Source of the DNA: Larix kaempferi
Lineage: Eukaryota > Streptophyta > Pinopsida > Pinales > Pinaceae
NCBI GenBank assembly: GCA_027924585.1
Contig: BSBM01000809.1
Coordinates: 2,807,001 to 2,871,000, forward strand
Length of the DNA: 64,000 bases
Direction: 5' to 3'
Shown here: positions 21,575 through 33,280 of the stretch, in pieces
Layout of the letters: every line of letters starts with the position of its first letter
Numbering within the stretch: the first letter of the stretch is position 1
Notes under the pieces: model-generated
The model's input: the letters and a program-made list of their open reading frames with translations, nothing else
Told to the model about the DNA's origin: nothing
Database searches by the model: none
Translations under genes and position numbers: made by a program

Positions 21575-24437
21575 TATTGGCTCTATAAACCGTTCTTTAG
21601 ATTTTCACGATAGACCCATGTTCTGCGCGGTACAGGGAACCAACAAAACCCCCTTTTCACCGGCCCTTTCGGCAACAGTCTGCAAGCAGAATGAGGTCTT
21701 ACCTGAGGTGAAGTTATGGGGAGGTTTCGGAATTAGGTTTCCACAACTTGGTGATGCGCAGTTCGATAGACTAGGGGATTGCGTGGAGTTCCACCTACTT
21801 CACGGTTAACACTTATGCTATAGCGCATCCAGGGACCATGCCCTATGGAATAAATACTCATCAACAGGTCAACGCAACTGAGGATTGCGCTACCTCTTTA
21901 GTAATCGCACGTATTCAACAAACTTTACTTAGTGTAAACTTAGGCATTCAACAAGCATATTAGACTATATACTTAGTGACTTATGCAATACGATGAACTG
22001 CCATGCAACTGCGCACTTCCAGTGTTGCGCTCAGGGAATTACACTACACAAAATTTGTTGATTCAATTGTATACCCGATTATCTCATGCATTCATCATAT
22101 TCGACATCACCTGCAGTTTCAACACTCAACATTCACGCATACATGTTCAACACTTAACATATTATTCCCATCATTCATTCTTACAGAGAATACACATGGA
22201 AGCAAAGATACATTCATTCATAAGAAAGAACTTAACCATCAACAAAGCAAATGCACATTCAATCACACAACACAATGATTTAACGTGGTTCACCCCCAAG
22301 ATGGGAGCTACGTCCACAGGAATTATAATGTACCCACCCTTGGACCCAATGCAAGGAAGGGAACATGATGCCATTCTATGGGGCTTTTCATAAGACTCAA
22401 CCAACTCATTAGATGCATACAGTTAAAAAAAATGTGTGCAGATGTAAATCAAGCAAATATGCACAGCAGAAATAAACTCATCCCCACACATGTTTTCATA
22501 CACACTCAATATATCAATAACAGTCATTAATTTAAACACTGCAGAGGTAAAACACATAGATGGAAAACACTTATCTCTATTGTGCAATTTTCCCAAACAA
22601 CTAGCTATGTCGCTGCAACGTTCCTCCCATCCATAGGTTTCTGTCCAGCCTATATTCTTTTAGCACTCAGAGACCACCCCCAAGCTGGGCATGATATCTA
22701 CAAGGAAAAGGGGACATTCAGCTCAAACACAGCCGATTAAGCATTTCATTCGAGCCAAACCAGTCCATAGCTGGGTTTATCAAGCTACATCAGAACCCTG
22801 GATGCTTGCACTCAAGATCAAGCCAAAACAATGGAGACCCATAACCCATACCCCAACATACTCTTTTCTCACACAGCAAGCACAATCATTGGGCAGGGAT
22901 ACACATTTAATAATGGGATTTACAAAATAGGGTCTAAGGGTTTTCCCAAATCATTGCACACCCAAAAAATGGATTGTGGGAAGAGGGAATCAACCCCAGG
23001 GAAGAAAACCGATTTCTCCCACATATGTATGAGCATTCAGTGGGCCAAAACGGCCTCGGTTAAACCCCCAAATCGTTTCCCCTTCTTCCCCACTATTATA
23101 CAACATAAAAATGCCCTTCCCAGCTAGGAGATTGAGGAAAGACACAACAAAAACCATGGAGAAAAACGCCTTGGTAGCTCTAAACTCGTGGGAGAGCAAA
23201 GCTAGTTGATGGGTAATGGCTTGGGGAGAAATTCACGGCTCTTTTCTTTCCCAAGAATCCAAACATGTTTTTCCATGCAGGGTGGCTTTCCCATACTCGA
23301 ATTTGGACAGCCATACCTCCCATTCCCCAAGGCATTAACTACCTCAACCAAATCTTGAGAGAAATCAATAATTGGGTACAAAAGTCAACATGGGTAGTTG
23401 AGAGTTTGATGGGTTCTCTCATTAACACTTGGCTTTACTTGGTTGGCTCAAGGGTTTGAATGTTTTCCCTCCCAATTCCTTGTAAAATCATGCCCCCATC
23501 TCTTTGTTGCATTGCATAGCTAGTTGTGGGTATTTTTATTAAAATGCATATTACATGATGTTGAAATTCCAATGTGCCTGGCTAGCACGCAAACCGTATG
23601 CATCAATAAATCAATGGCGGGGCCTTGGCCTTGAGCTCCTCACCATGATTTTATTACATCATTTACATTTTAATATAATGGGGTCAAAATGGGAACATTA
23701 CAGGAATTTTTGTTTATTATAAATGGGAAGGTTTTAATAGTTCCAGTTTGCGCACTCAGCTGCAGACTCTCTTTTCTCTTTGATGGGTCTCTGTGCACAC
23801 AACTGCAGAGCCTCTTTACAATAGTCTCTCAATTGAGATCAATATTCAACAATAATCAACTATTCACGATTAACCCTTTCCCTTACAAAAGATTCTCTTT
23901 ATATAAATCGTGCCCTTAGGTCACATTTGTTACAATCATGACGGGATAAAACCCTAAGGTTACCTAAAACCGATGTGGTTACTCTGTCGACCCTGCCTGT
24001 CGTAGTCGACAACTGCTCCACTCACTTCTGGTTGCTTTGTTGGGCCACTCGTGGCTCACACACCCCTCTGACGGCCGTAGTCTTCATGAAATGGTTATAA
24101 CTGCATCATGGCGTGTTTCTTTCTGCCCCTCCGGCCTGCCTGTCATTGTTGACTCGTGGCTTAGCTTCGAATGGTTTTTCGACACTCTTACTAACAGGTT
24201 TCTTTCATATTCCTCCACGCTGCTCCTTACCCAAATTCCAGGAATCTTGGAGTCGCGTGCCCAAAACAGGTCGCTTTAGTCTGCTCGACCTTTTCCCAAA
24301 ACAATTGTTGCGCTATAACTGCGCAGTGCCTTGACTTCGCACTGCTTGCTTTGCATTTCTGACTATGCAATCCGAATTGCACCTTTGACAAAACTGTAAC
24401 TCTTTCAAAAATGTGCCAACTTGGGCCACACCCAACA
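21575..24437 (-). repeat. G2 5' LTR, interrupted by a Mutator-like insert
   Basis: On the plus strand it begins TATTGGCTCT (the usual TG mutated to TA) and ends CACACCCAACA at 24437. It aligns to the shared LTR at 6529-8202 on both sides of the insert at 22327-23699. Without the insert it is about 1.48 kb. Directly after 24437 the sequence is copia integrase (GTGCAAGGTGTATGAGACT), which fixes this boundary. Confidence 0.85.
22327..23699. mobile_element. Mutator-like non-autonomous TIR element, 1373 bp
   Basis: The ends are inverted: AATGTACCCACCCTTGGACCC on the left, and the right end reads AATGTTCCCATTTTGACCCC on the minus strand. ACAGGAATT flanks both sides (22316-22324 and 23700-23708); extended to the TIR it is 11 bases with one mismatch, within the usual range for Mutator-like elements. 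Excising the insert restores the LTR sequence as in the shared LTR. It has no transposase and only short, unconvincing ORFs. I did not recognise a captured host exon. Confidence 0.8.
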
Positions 24438-25910
24438 GATTGTGCAAGGTGTATGAGACTACATGCATGGCTGCCCTTACAGTTTTGGGCAAATGTTGTA
24501 GATACTATTGTTTACTTAATAAATAGAGGGACTTCAAGCCCCTTAGATGGTGTCATTCCAAAGTAAGCATGGACAGGTAAAAATGTAAACTACTCATTTC
24601 TGAGAACTCTTGGTCGTGAAGCATTTGTCCATATTGATAAATAAAATAGAACAAAGCTTGAGGCTAAATCCAATAAGTGTACCTTTATTACATATGGGGT
24701 TGATGATTTTGGTTATCGCTTATGGGATTGTGAAAATCACAAAATATTTAGGAGTAGAGGTTTGGTATTCAATGAAAAGGTCATGTATATAGATCAGTTG
24801 CAGGGAAAGAAACATGGAAAGGAAAACACATAATACATAGTGCTTGATGAAATAAAAGAAAATGAAACTCCAAAGGTGCCAAAAAATTAAGAACAATGGC
24901 AGGTACCTCAAACACCTGCAAGTGTCACAAGATCTACTAGGTTAAGTAGACCCCTTGAATGATACTCTCCTTTGCTGCATTATTTATTGATGATTGGTTC
25001 TACTGAACCAGAATTTTATGAAGAAGCAATGCAGGTGGAAACTAGAAAGAAGTGGGAGCAAGGCATGAATGGGGAGATGGACTCCTTAGTAAGAAACCAT
25101 AGATGGGATTTTGTTCAATTTCCTGCAGTTAAAAGAGCATTGCAGAATAAATGGATTTATGAGTTGAAGGAAGAAGATGGAGGAAAGAAGTGGAACAAGG
25201 CTAGACTTGTTGTAAATGGGTTTGCACAAAAGAAAGGTATATATTTTTATGAAATATTTTCTCTTGTTAAAATGACTTCAATTAGGACTATTTTAAGCCT
25301 AGTGGTAGTAGAAGATTTGCATCTTGAACAGTTAGATGTAAAAATAATCTTTCTTCATGGGTATTTTGAAGAAGATATTTATAAATAAGCATCCATAGGG
25401 GTATGAGGTCAAAGGGAAGGAGAATTTAGTATGCAGGTTGAAGACGAGCTTGTATGGAATGAAGCAAGCTCCAAGGCAATGGCATTTAAAATTTGACAAG
25501 TTTATGATAGAACAAGGTTATAGTAGATGTCATTCTCACCACTATGTTTATTTCAAGTGGCTAGATAATGGAAGACATATTATCTTGTTATTGTATGTGG
25601 ATGACATGCTTGTTGAAGTGTCTAACATTCAGGATATAAATGTGCTCAGAAAAAAATTAGCTAATTCATTTGCAATGAAGGATTTGAGTGTTGCAAAGCA
25701 AATCCTTGGTATGAGAATAACAAGAGACAGTAAAAATCACAAATTGACATTGTCTCAGGGTGAGTATATAGAAAAGGTGTTGGAGAGGTTTAGAATGCAG
25801 GATGCAAAACCAATTAGTACACGTTTGGAAATCCATTTCAAACTAAGTAAGGATATGTGTCCCAAGACACATGAGGAAATATAATGCATGTCCAAGGTCA
25901 CTTATTCATC
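24438..25910 (+). pseudogene. Copia fragment C1: end of integrase and RT
   Basis: Begins within copia integrase (GTGCAAGGTGTATGAGACT), where the gypsy array is inserted, and follows C2 closely. Open segments 24972-25388 and 25438-25884 cover RT: KKWEQGMNGEMDSL, QNKWIYELKEEDG, ARLVVNGFAQKKG, SLYGMKQAPRQWHLKFDKFM and LLYVDDMLVE. A TAA at 25386 and a small frame change divide the two. The YVDD active site is intact. At about 25910 the RT sequence stops and gag of the next copy begins. No LTR belongs to this fragment inside the window. Confidence 0.88.
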
Positions 25911-26460
25911 AGTAGCTGATGAACGAATTGACTAAACTGTATGAAAAAACCTTGGCCTCGAACAAGGTATTTATAATGAAGCATTTATTTAATATGAAGA
26001 TGTTAAAAGGTGGGTCTGTTGCTGAGTAATTAACTGAATTTAATACAGTTAATAATTAGTTAATTTATGTAGGAGTGAAATTCGATGATGAGGTTAGGGA
26101 TCTTTTAATATTGTGGTCATTGCCAGCAAGCTAGAACAACTTGGTCACGACTGTAAGTAACTATGTCTTTGTTTCAAACACTATGAAATTTGATATTGTT
26201 GTTGGTGTTATTCTTAGCGAGGAAATGTGAAGGAAAATCACAGGTGAGACATCAGATAATGAGTTGCTCACAGAGAGCAAGGGAAGACAAATGGAGAGAT
26301 GAAAGAGCCTAGGTAATTGTGGGAAGTCTAGGAAGGGAAGATCCATGTCCAGAATGGGAAAGATAGAATGTTGGAACCATGGGAATAAAGGACATCTGAA
26401 AAAATATTGTAGATCTCTAAAGACGAAAGGAGATGGACAATAGGAGACTACTCAAGAAGC
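25911..26460 (+). pseudogene. C2 gag remnant
   Basis: Translates as NELTKLYEKTLASNKVF, LFNMKMLKGGSVAE, then FDDEVRDLLILWSLP, the typical UBN2-like copia gag, with several stops. A CCHC knuckle near 26371 reads CWNHGNKGHLKKYC: its second Cys is His. The N-terminal half is absent at the fusion point. Confidence 0.8.
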
Positions 26461-27820
26461 AAATGTAACAGGTGATGTGTTACAAGATGCTTTGATTCTT
26501 GCATTAGATAATACTAGTGATTACTAGATAGTAGATTCAAGGGATTCATGTCATGCTACACCCCATAGAAAATATTTTAATGATTATGTTTAAGGTGATT
26601 TTGAATATGTTTTATTGGGTGATGATAAACTATGTACAATTGTTGGAATGGGTAAGGTACAGATAAAGTTAAGCAATGGAAATGAATGGTTATTGAAATA
26701 TGTAAGGCATATTCGTGTTATGAAAATAAATCTAATCTCAATAGGGAAGTTGGGAGATGCTGGTTGTTTATTTATGTTCGGATAAACGTGGTGTAAGATC
26801 ACTGAAGGATCATCGGTGATAGCAAAATGAGACATGATAGGTACATTGTATTTATGCCCTCATAATATTGTTTGTTGTATCTCTTTAGCTTCCATAGGAA
26901 CATATACAACATTGTGGCATCATAGGATTGGCCACATGAGTGAGAAGGGGAAGCAGATTCTCCATTCAAGGAAGTTGCTACCAGGTTTGAAGTAGGTTAG
27001 CTTGGAATTCTATGATAACTGTGTTTATGGAAAACAGAAGAGAGACATATTTCTCAGGGTTGGGAAGCAAAAGAAGTGTGAAAAGTTATATCTTGTGCAT
27101 ATAGATTTATGGGGACCGGATCAAGTACAATATCTTGGTGGGTCTCATTATTATGTTACTTTTATTTATGATGCAGCTAGAAAAACATGGGTTTATTGCA
27201 TTCAACAAAAAATTGATGTTTTTGCCACTTTTAAGAAATGGGAAGCTTTGGTTGAGAATGAGACAGGAAAAATGTTGAAGTGTCTCAGATATGATAATGG
27301 AGGTGACTACTGTGGCAAGGATTTTGATAGTTATTATTCATACCATGGGATTCATAGAGAGAAGACAGTCCTAGGAACACCACAAGAAAATGGTGTGTTA
27401 GAAAGGATGAACAAGACAATCATGGAGTGTGCAAGGTGTATGAGACTGCATGCAGGGCTGCCCTTAAATTTTTGGGCATATTTTGTAGGTATGGTTGTTT
27501 AATTGATAAATAGAGGCCTTCAAGCTCCTTGGATGGTGGCATTCTAGAGGAGGCATGGACAGGTAGAAAGGTAAAATACTCATTTTTTAGAACTTTTGGT
27601 TGTGAATCATTTGTCCATATTGATAAAGAAAATAGAACAAAGCTTGAGGCTAAATCCAAGAAGTGTACCTTTATTGGATATGGGATTGATGATTTTGCTT
27701 ATCGCTTATGGGATTATGAAAATCAAAAAATAATTAGGTGTAGAGATGTGGTATTCAATGAAAATGTCATGTATAAAGATCAGTTGCAAGGAAAGAAACA
27801 TGAAAAGGAAAACACATAAT
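26461..27820 (+). pseudogene. C2 protease and integrase
   Basis: The protease region has IVDSRDSCHAT, where DSGAS would be expected (Gly changed to Arg), then NLISIGKLGDAG. The GAG-pre-integrase part has LWHHRIGHMSEKG. Integrase open frame 27002-27502 (166 aa) shows HIDLWGP (Asp), LRYDNGGDY (Asp) and ENGVLERMNKTI (Glu), so all three catalytic acids remain. The next block (27529-27819) is the integrase C-terminus, FGCESFVHIDKENRTKLEAKS. Stops at 26997 and 27502 break the frame. Confidence 0.88.
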
Positions 27821-28020
27821 AGACAATGATTGATGAAATAAAAGAAAAAGAAACTCCAAAGGGGTCAGAAAATGAAGAGCAACATTAGGTACCTCAAACT
27901 CATGCAAGAGTTAGAATATCTACCAGGTTACATAGACCCCCTAAACGATACTCTCCTTCACTGTATTATTGATTTATGAATGATTTTGGTGAACCAGAAT
28001 GCTATGAAGAACCAATGTAG

Positions 28021-28746
28021 GTGGAAACTAGAAAGAAGTGGGAGCAAGGTATGAATGTGGAGATGGAATCCTTTCTAGGAAACCAAACATGGGATTTGGT
28101 TCAGTTTCCTGCAGGTAAAATAGCATTGCAGAATAAATGGGTTTTCCATTTGGAGGAAGAAGATGGAGACAAGAAGCGGTACAAGTCCAGACTTGTTGTA
28201 AAGGGATTTGCACAAAAGAAGTGTATATATTTTGATAAAATATTTTCTCCTGTTGTTAAAATGACTTCAATTAGGACTATTTTAAGTATAGTGGTAGTAG
28301 AATATTTGCATATTGAACAATTAGATGTAAAAACAACCTTTATCCATGGGGATTTTGAGGAAGATATTTATATGCAACAACCACAAGGGTATGAGGTCAA
28401 AATGAAGGAGAATTTAGTATGCAAGTTGAAGAAGAGCTTGTATGGCCTAAATCAAGCTCTAAGGAAGTGGTATTTTAAATTTGACAAGTTTATGACGGAA
28501 CAAGGTTATAGTATATGTCATTCTAACCACTGTGTTTATTTCAAGAGGCTAGATAATGGAATATATATTATCTTGTTATTGTATGTGGATGACATGCTTG
28601 TTGCCGCATCTAACATGCAGAATATAAATGTGCTCAAAATGAAATTAGCTAATTCATTTGCGATAAAGTATTTGGGTACTGCAAATCAAATCATTTGTAC
28701 GAGAATAACACGAGACAAGAAAAATTGCAAATTGACATTGTCTTAG
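28021..28746 (+). CDS. C2 reverse transcriptase
   Basis: A 241-aa open frame, the longest in the copia part. It has KKWEQGMNVEMESF, ALQNKWVFHLEEEDG, SRLVVKGFAQKK, QLDVKTTFIHGDFEEDIYMQ, KKSLYGLNQALRKWYFKF and the catalytic YVDD in LLYVDDMLVA. The start Met is internal to a longer homologous region: upstream codons back to about 27830 match C1 but include stops. It ends at a TAG where related elements continue with SEYI. Confidence 0.9.
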   Translation: METRKKWEQGMNVEMESFLGNQTWDLVQFPAGKIALQNKWVFHLEEEDGDKKRYKSRLVVKGFAQKKCIYFDKIFSPVVKMTSIRTILSIVVVEYLHIEQLDVKTTFIHGDFEEDIYMQQPQGYEVKMKENLVCKLKKSLYGLNQALRKWYFKFDKFMTEQGYSICHSNHCVYFKRLDNGIYIILLLYVDDMLVAASNMQNINVLKMKLANSFAIKYLGTANQIICTRITRDKKNCKLTLS

Positions 28747-28879
28747 AGTGAGTACATATAAAAGGTGTTGAAGAGGTTTAGAATGCAGGATGCAAAACTA
28801 GTTAGTACACCTTTATCCAACCATTTCAAACTAAGTAAGGAGATGTATCCTAGGACATAGGAGGAAATATAATACATGT

Positions 28880-29520
28880 CCAAGGTCCCTCATTCATTAG
28901 CAATTGGTAGTTTGATGTATGCGATGGTGTGCACAAGACCAGATATTGCACATGCAGTGGGAGTTGTGAGCAAGTATATGAACAATAGGTAAAGAAAATT
29001 GGAAGGCAGTAAAGTGGATTCTCAAGTATTTGAGAGGTACTACTACTCATACATTATGTTTTGTAGGTTCAAAAATTGTTTTATAGGGATATGTTGATGT
29101 AGATATGGCAGGTGATTAAGGTAGAAGGAGAAGCACCATAGGGTATGTATTTACTATAGGTGGAAAATTAATAAGTTGGATTTCGAAATTGCAAAAGGTT
29201 GTTTCACTTTCAACAACTGAAGCATAGTATGTTGCTGCTACAGATGATGATTTGGATACAGAGGTTCATGGAGGAATTGGGTAAGAAGCGGGAGAATAAC
29301 AAGTTGTACAGTGATCGTCAGAGTTCCATTCATCTTGCAAAAAACTCAGAATTCCATTTTAATACTAAACATATACATATCAAGTACAATTTCATATGAT
29401 CTGTTCTGGAAGATGAGCTCTTGAAGTTGGAAAAGATACATACTAGCAAAAATACTGTAGACATGTTAACAAAGTTAGTAACCATAGAGAAATTGATTTC
29501 CTGCTCAGTTTCAGTTGGCC
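28880..29520 (+). pseudogene. C2 RNase H
   Basis: SLMYAMVCTRPDIAHAVGVVS is clear at 28910. Later come DLDTEVHGGIG, DRQSSIHLAKN and KHIHIKYNFI, then EDELLKLEKIHTSKN and VDMLTKLVTIEKL. These are the usual ordered blocks of copia RNase H, here spread over several frames with stops. Confidence 0.8.
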
Positions 29521-29569
29521 TTCAAGCATGAAGATGAAGATGAGAATCTGTACCCTAGTTTTATATGTT

Positions 29570-30035
29570 GTGCAGGTGGACTGTATGCTCATCCCAACAG
29601 AGGGGCCATCCCCCCCAACTGGGAGTCGAGGTGTCGGGGGAGAAGCCCCCAAAAGAAAAAAAATTGGGTTGTTTTATGGCCAATGATTTATGGGCCCATC
29701 GTATTGGGTATCATGTGGTATTTTCCCATGGTAATCCCTCTTTAAAAAGAAGGAATTGTAATATGGATGTGTATTTTATTATAGTATTTTGAAAAATTTC
29801 TTTGTGATTGTGTGAGAGAGACTGTGAGGGAGTGAAGAGGAAATTATAGCGGATGTGCTACGATTTGTATCCCTTAATTTGTTGGACGTTATAATGAAAG
29901 GACTGGAAATTTCTCCTTGGACATAGCCCATATTCAGTGAATCACATATATTGGTGTCTCTCTTTTATGGAGTTTATGTGTTTTATTTATGATTCTTATT
30001 TTATGCTATTGCTACGTGATCATGTTATTCTAACA
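29570..30035 (+). repeat. C2 3' LTR
   Basis: Follows the end of RNase H. The left edge is either TGTTGTGCAGG (29566) or TGTATGCTC (29581); the right edge is CTAACA at 30035, where LINE sequence begins. No second copy is present in the window, so the left edge is approximate. Confidence 0.6.
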
Positions 30036-30437
30036 TCCATATATTATATAGACATGAAAAACACTAGCACAATAATTTTTTTCCCAACATGACTTTCTAT
30101 TCTCATACGGATGATAGATGTTGAGAACAAGGAAATGGCTATCTAATTCTTTAGAAAAATACCCCAAACATAAGGAAGACGAACAAACAAAACAACCTAC
30201 TATATTCACATATTGATTCACCCCGGAAATGAGACCTCCTGATAGACCATAAGCATATAAAGCAACAAAATACCAACCACTAAACACCTTTTCCAAAATA
30301 GGGATGATAATCTCACTTTTACCCATTGATTCTTGGAGAAGTTAGATATCAAGAGATTCCACAACTACCAACTATTTGAGGGATGCAATTTTGGATTTAC
30401 CTTGCAAGCCCCAAACGTTTAGAGAAAGAATATTCAT
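30036..30437 (-). pseudogene. LINE ORF2, N-terminal endonuclease part
   Basis: Starts MNILSLNVWGLQGKSKIASLK (Met at 30437), the standard opening of plant L1 endonuclease (APE type), followed by LLQES. Further on come GLSGGLISG, SHFLVLNIYHPYENR and KSCWEK. Stops lie at two sites before 30326. It ends at 30036, the border of the copia LTR, so the remaining endonuclease and the RT were separated by that insertion and are not in the window. Confidence 0.8.
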
Positions 30438-30795
30438 TTGGGAACCCCTTCATGGGATTTCTCTATTCTAAGCGCCTAGTGATGCTTAACTACCTCCCTT
30501 GATTGATCTCAATTTTAGCCTTCTCCTTGGCATGAGATATACATGACTTTCTCCCTACTTTCAATGGTTGCGAGAGAGAAGGCTCATCAAACTAAAAACC
30601 ACAACATTCCTCGCTATGTGGAAGCAAATAAAGGCCACATGAGCTGCTCTTTGACACATGGATAGCATGTGGCTTTGATGTGACCATTCCTCCCAACTAT
30701 CCATCATCTAATAAGTTAATAACCATATCGCTCGCCACCCCCTTATCAGAAGGTATATTCAGGACCTCCTCCAAATATGGAGGGACAGACAAAGA

Positions 30796-32340
30796 TTAAT
30801 CACTTGGATGGGAAACAAGAGCATGATGATGATTTCTAACCTTTGAATGAGAGAAAGTGACCTTCGTATTTTTCCAAATATTTGTTAGTATGTCAAATTG
30901 ACTAGGAGAGATGTCAATACCTTCAAAAAGAGCTTGAACGGGAACAGGGAGTCGTGGACTTGATAGTAAGGCCTCCTCAGTTGTCAAAATTAGATATTTG
31001 ATGAGATCTAGGTCAATATCACGACCATCCCAGGGCTCCACAAGAGATACTTGTTTGTGATATGAAATCGGAAGGAGCGGCTTGTGAGCAGAGACATTGT
31101 CTAACTTAGCCACCTTTCTCCTCCAAATCTGCTTGCAAAAGGAACGAGAGCATTTTGCAATAACATATCTATATAAGTGACAATGAGCATAATGGAAAGG
31201 GACATTTATATAGTCCAACTGTTGCATGAATATAATATCTTCAACCACCAAGTTAATTGATTCAAAAAGGCCTACTCTCAAGGTGACTTCTACCAGAATG
31301 CATGCAACTGATCTTGCCTCGGATTGAAAAAGGTTCACCTCCAAAACAGGAAATTTTCCAATAGTATGACCAATCGCCTTCAGACCCTCATGAGACCAGA
31401 ATTCGAATGGAAGACACTGAACTTGATCCACATCATAATGGCCTCCAAGTAGACCTTTTGAGGATCAAATAGGGGATGCCAAGCCTTCAGAAAAAAAATA
31501 GATTTGTATCCAAACCCCAAATACATTGGAGGATGGCCTCAACATTTTCCTCATTACCAAATTGAAGTTATACCAACCCCTATCCGGGGAATTTACAACC
31601 AGTTACTGACTAATCAAAGGACACTGGGACTTCTGAATACATAGGTTCAAATACCAAACACTAGCCCTTTGACCACAAATATTGTCGATTAGGATCCTTC
31701 CTGCCATCCTTAGGATGTCCAAGACTAGGATTTCTTTACCCACAACCAGCGAAACCCCATAACATTTATACCTTATCACCTTTTTCTTTGTCTTTTTCCT
31801 CACAAGAAAACAACTAGTCGATAGATCTGATAGATCAAGACTACTGCCAATAAATGTAGCAGATTTGACCTCATCATATAGAGAAGTGGGAATATATGAG
31901 CAACCTTGCTTGAAAGGACATAAAACGTTCAAATCGTTATGGAAATCTGGGGGGCAAGGGACGGGCAGATCATTGTCCCATAAAAAATGATTATGGATAG
32001 AAATCGCCTTATGATCCAAAGCTTCGCATAGGGCATGATCACCTTTGATGGTTTTTCCATCACCACACAAAAACAGAGGGGAACATACATATGATAATTG
32101 TTCTGACAAGACCACCTTGACCTTGGAAAAATCTAGATCCCCCTAACCCCATACTTTGGGAGGGATTTCATCATTAATCAACAGAGGGTTAACATGCAAG
32201 CCATAAATGGATGAGTTGAAATAATCATCACTGCAGAAAATGGAGGATTCAGAAACCTCCTCATCCAAATAATCAATGAGTCGGATATCCTCATCCATGT
32301 TAGCCTTCAACGGATATGAAGGAACTATTGCAAAACCCAA
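30796..32340 (-). pseudogene. LINE ORF1 (DUF4283-like with decayed zinc knuckle)
   Basis: Open segments 32143-32340, 31603-32115 and 30796-31431, with homology between them. FEFWSHEGLKAIGHTIGKF, ACILVEVTLRVGLFESINL and QQLDYINVPFHYAHC are the typical C-terminal part of plant L1 ORF1; the CCHC that should follow is degenerate (AHCHLYRYVIAKC). The N-terminal part from MGFAIVPSYPLKANMDED is acidic and not recognised. ORF1 of such LINEs binds the element RNA. Orientation and spacing to ORF2 (about 360 bases) fit a single L1-type element. Confidence 0.78.
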
Positions 32341-33280
32341 GCCACCTAAATAAATTATATTAATTTATTTGATTGATAAAGAAATTAAAGGCTACCTCTC
32401 TTGCATTCTATTTAATGAATATGATAGTTCACTCTTATCTTTTCTTTTAAAATCTCACTTAGATGGGAGAACTGAAATTCATCGAAATTCTTCTCCAAAT
32501 TTGATAGGGAATTTTAACAAAAGTTATAATTCCACTTATTTGATGGAATTTTGATCATTGGACTTTGATCTTAAGGGTTTGTATGTTCATTTTAAAATTA
32601 CCCAAATCACATGAATTTCTAAAGAAATATGTGTACCAATGTTGAACTTTGACTTGCCATACAAACAAACAAACAAACTCACTCATGTTAAATAAAGCAT
32701 GCAGCACATGAACATTGAAAGAATTCCCACAACTTTAAGAATTTAATATATTGGTTATGGTTTGACCATAGTTGTCTCCTTTAATTAACCATAAGAGCAT
32801 TCCACACCTTCCTCCCATTCTATTTTGGGTGGTTCAAGAAAAAAAATTCCAATTTTCATATGGGGTTCCATGAAGATGCATGGATATCCTAGAAATCAAA
32901 TGGAATGGCAACAAGCAAGATTCCCAAGCAAGTTTCGTGTGCAACAAATGCTTGAAAGGGAGGAGTGGGTACTCCCTACAAATATATTATAAGCATATGG
33001 AATAGAAGAGAAGAATCCATAGAACAATAATCAACATACATTCAAAGATCTTTTTATTGTGCAAAATAGCAATAAAGGAAGATAATCATGGTTTGCAATA
33101 GCACAAAATTCAACTTGATGTCTCCCTTTTGGCTTGTTCCATCCAATTTGTTACACATGTGTTCACAATGTAATATATTTTGTGTGTATATCATATATTT
33201 TCCCACATATTGCATGGTATAATATTCATAGATTTCTAAGGAGAATATTTATAGACAAGCTAACCTTCTTAAGTTTTTGG
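32341..33280. other. AT-rich sequence, possibly LINE 5' region, no gene seen
   Basis: About 940 bases without a convincing ORF, repeat or RNA gene. It could include the 5' UTR of the LINE. Confidence 0.4.

Larger units (their letters stand above)
8203..24437 (-). mobile_element. Ty3/gypsy element G2 (Tat/Athila-like) with three nested insertions
   Basis: Second copy of the G1 family, read right to left: 5' LTR 24437-21575, primer-binding site, leader ORF, gag, protease with gag-like module, RT, RNase H, integrase (ending near 14130), extra ORF (13.5-8.25 kb), then the LTR at 8202-6529. Three unrelated insertions sit inside: at 10788-13281, 15707-16483 and 22327-23699. Its right end abuts copia integrase sequence at 24438, so G2 (and G1 with it) inserted into a copia element. 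The RT active site is intact but several stops occur in gag and pol. Confidence 0.85.
25911..30035 (+). mobile_element. Ty1/copia element C2 lacking its 5' end
   Basis: Domains in order: gag remnant (25.9-26.45 kb), protease (about 26.5-26.8 kb), integrase (26.9-27.8 kb), RT (28.0-28.75 kb), RNase H (28.9-29.5 kb) and a 3' LTR ending at 30035. The order with integrase before RT defines Ty1/copia. The 5' LTR and start of gag are missing because C2 is fused to C1 at about 25910. Many stops are present. Confidence 0.88.

Noticed and set aside
30796-31431. Possible host gene with a DUF4283-like domain
   Set aside because: Position next to an endonuclease start on the same strand, and the degenerate knuckle, identify it as LINE ORF1.
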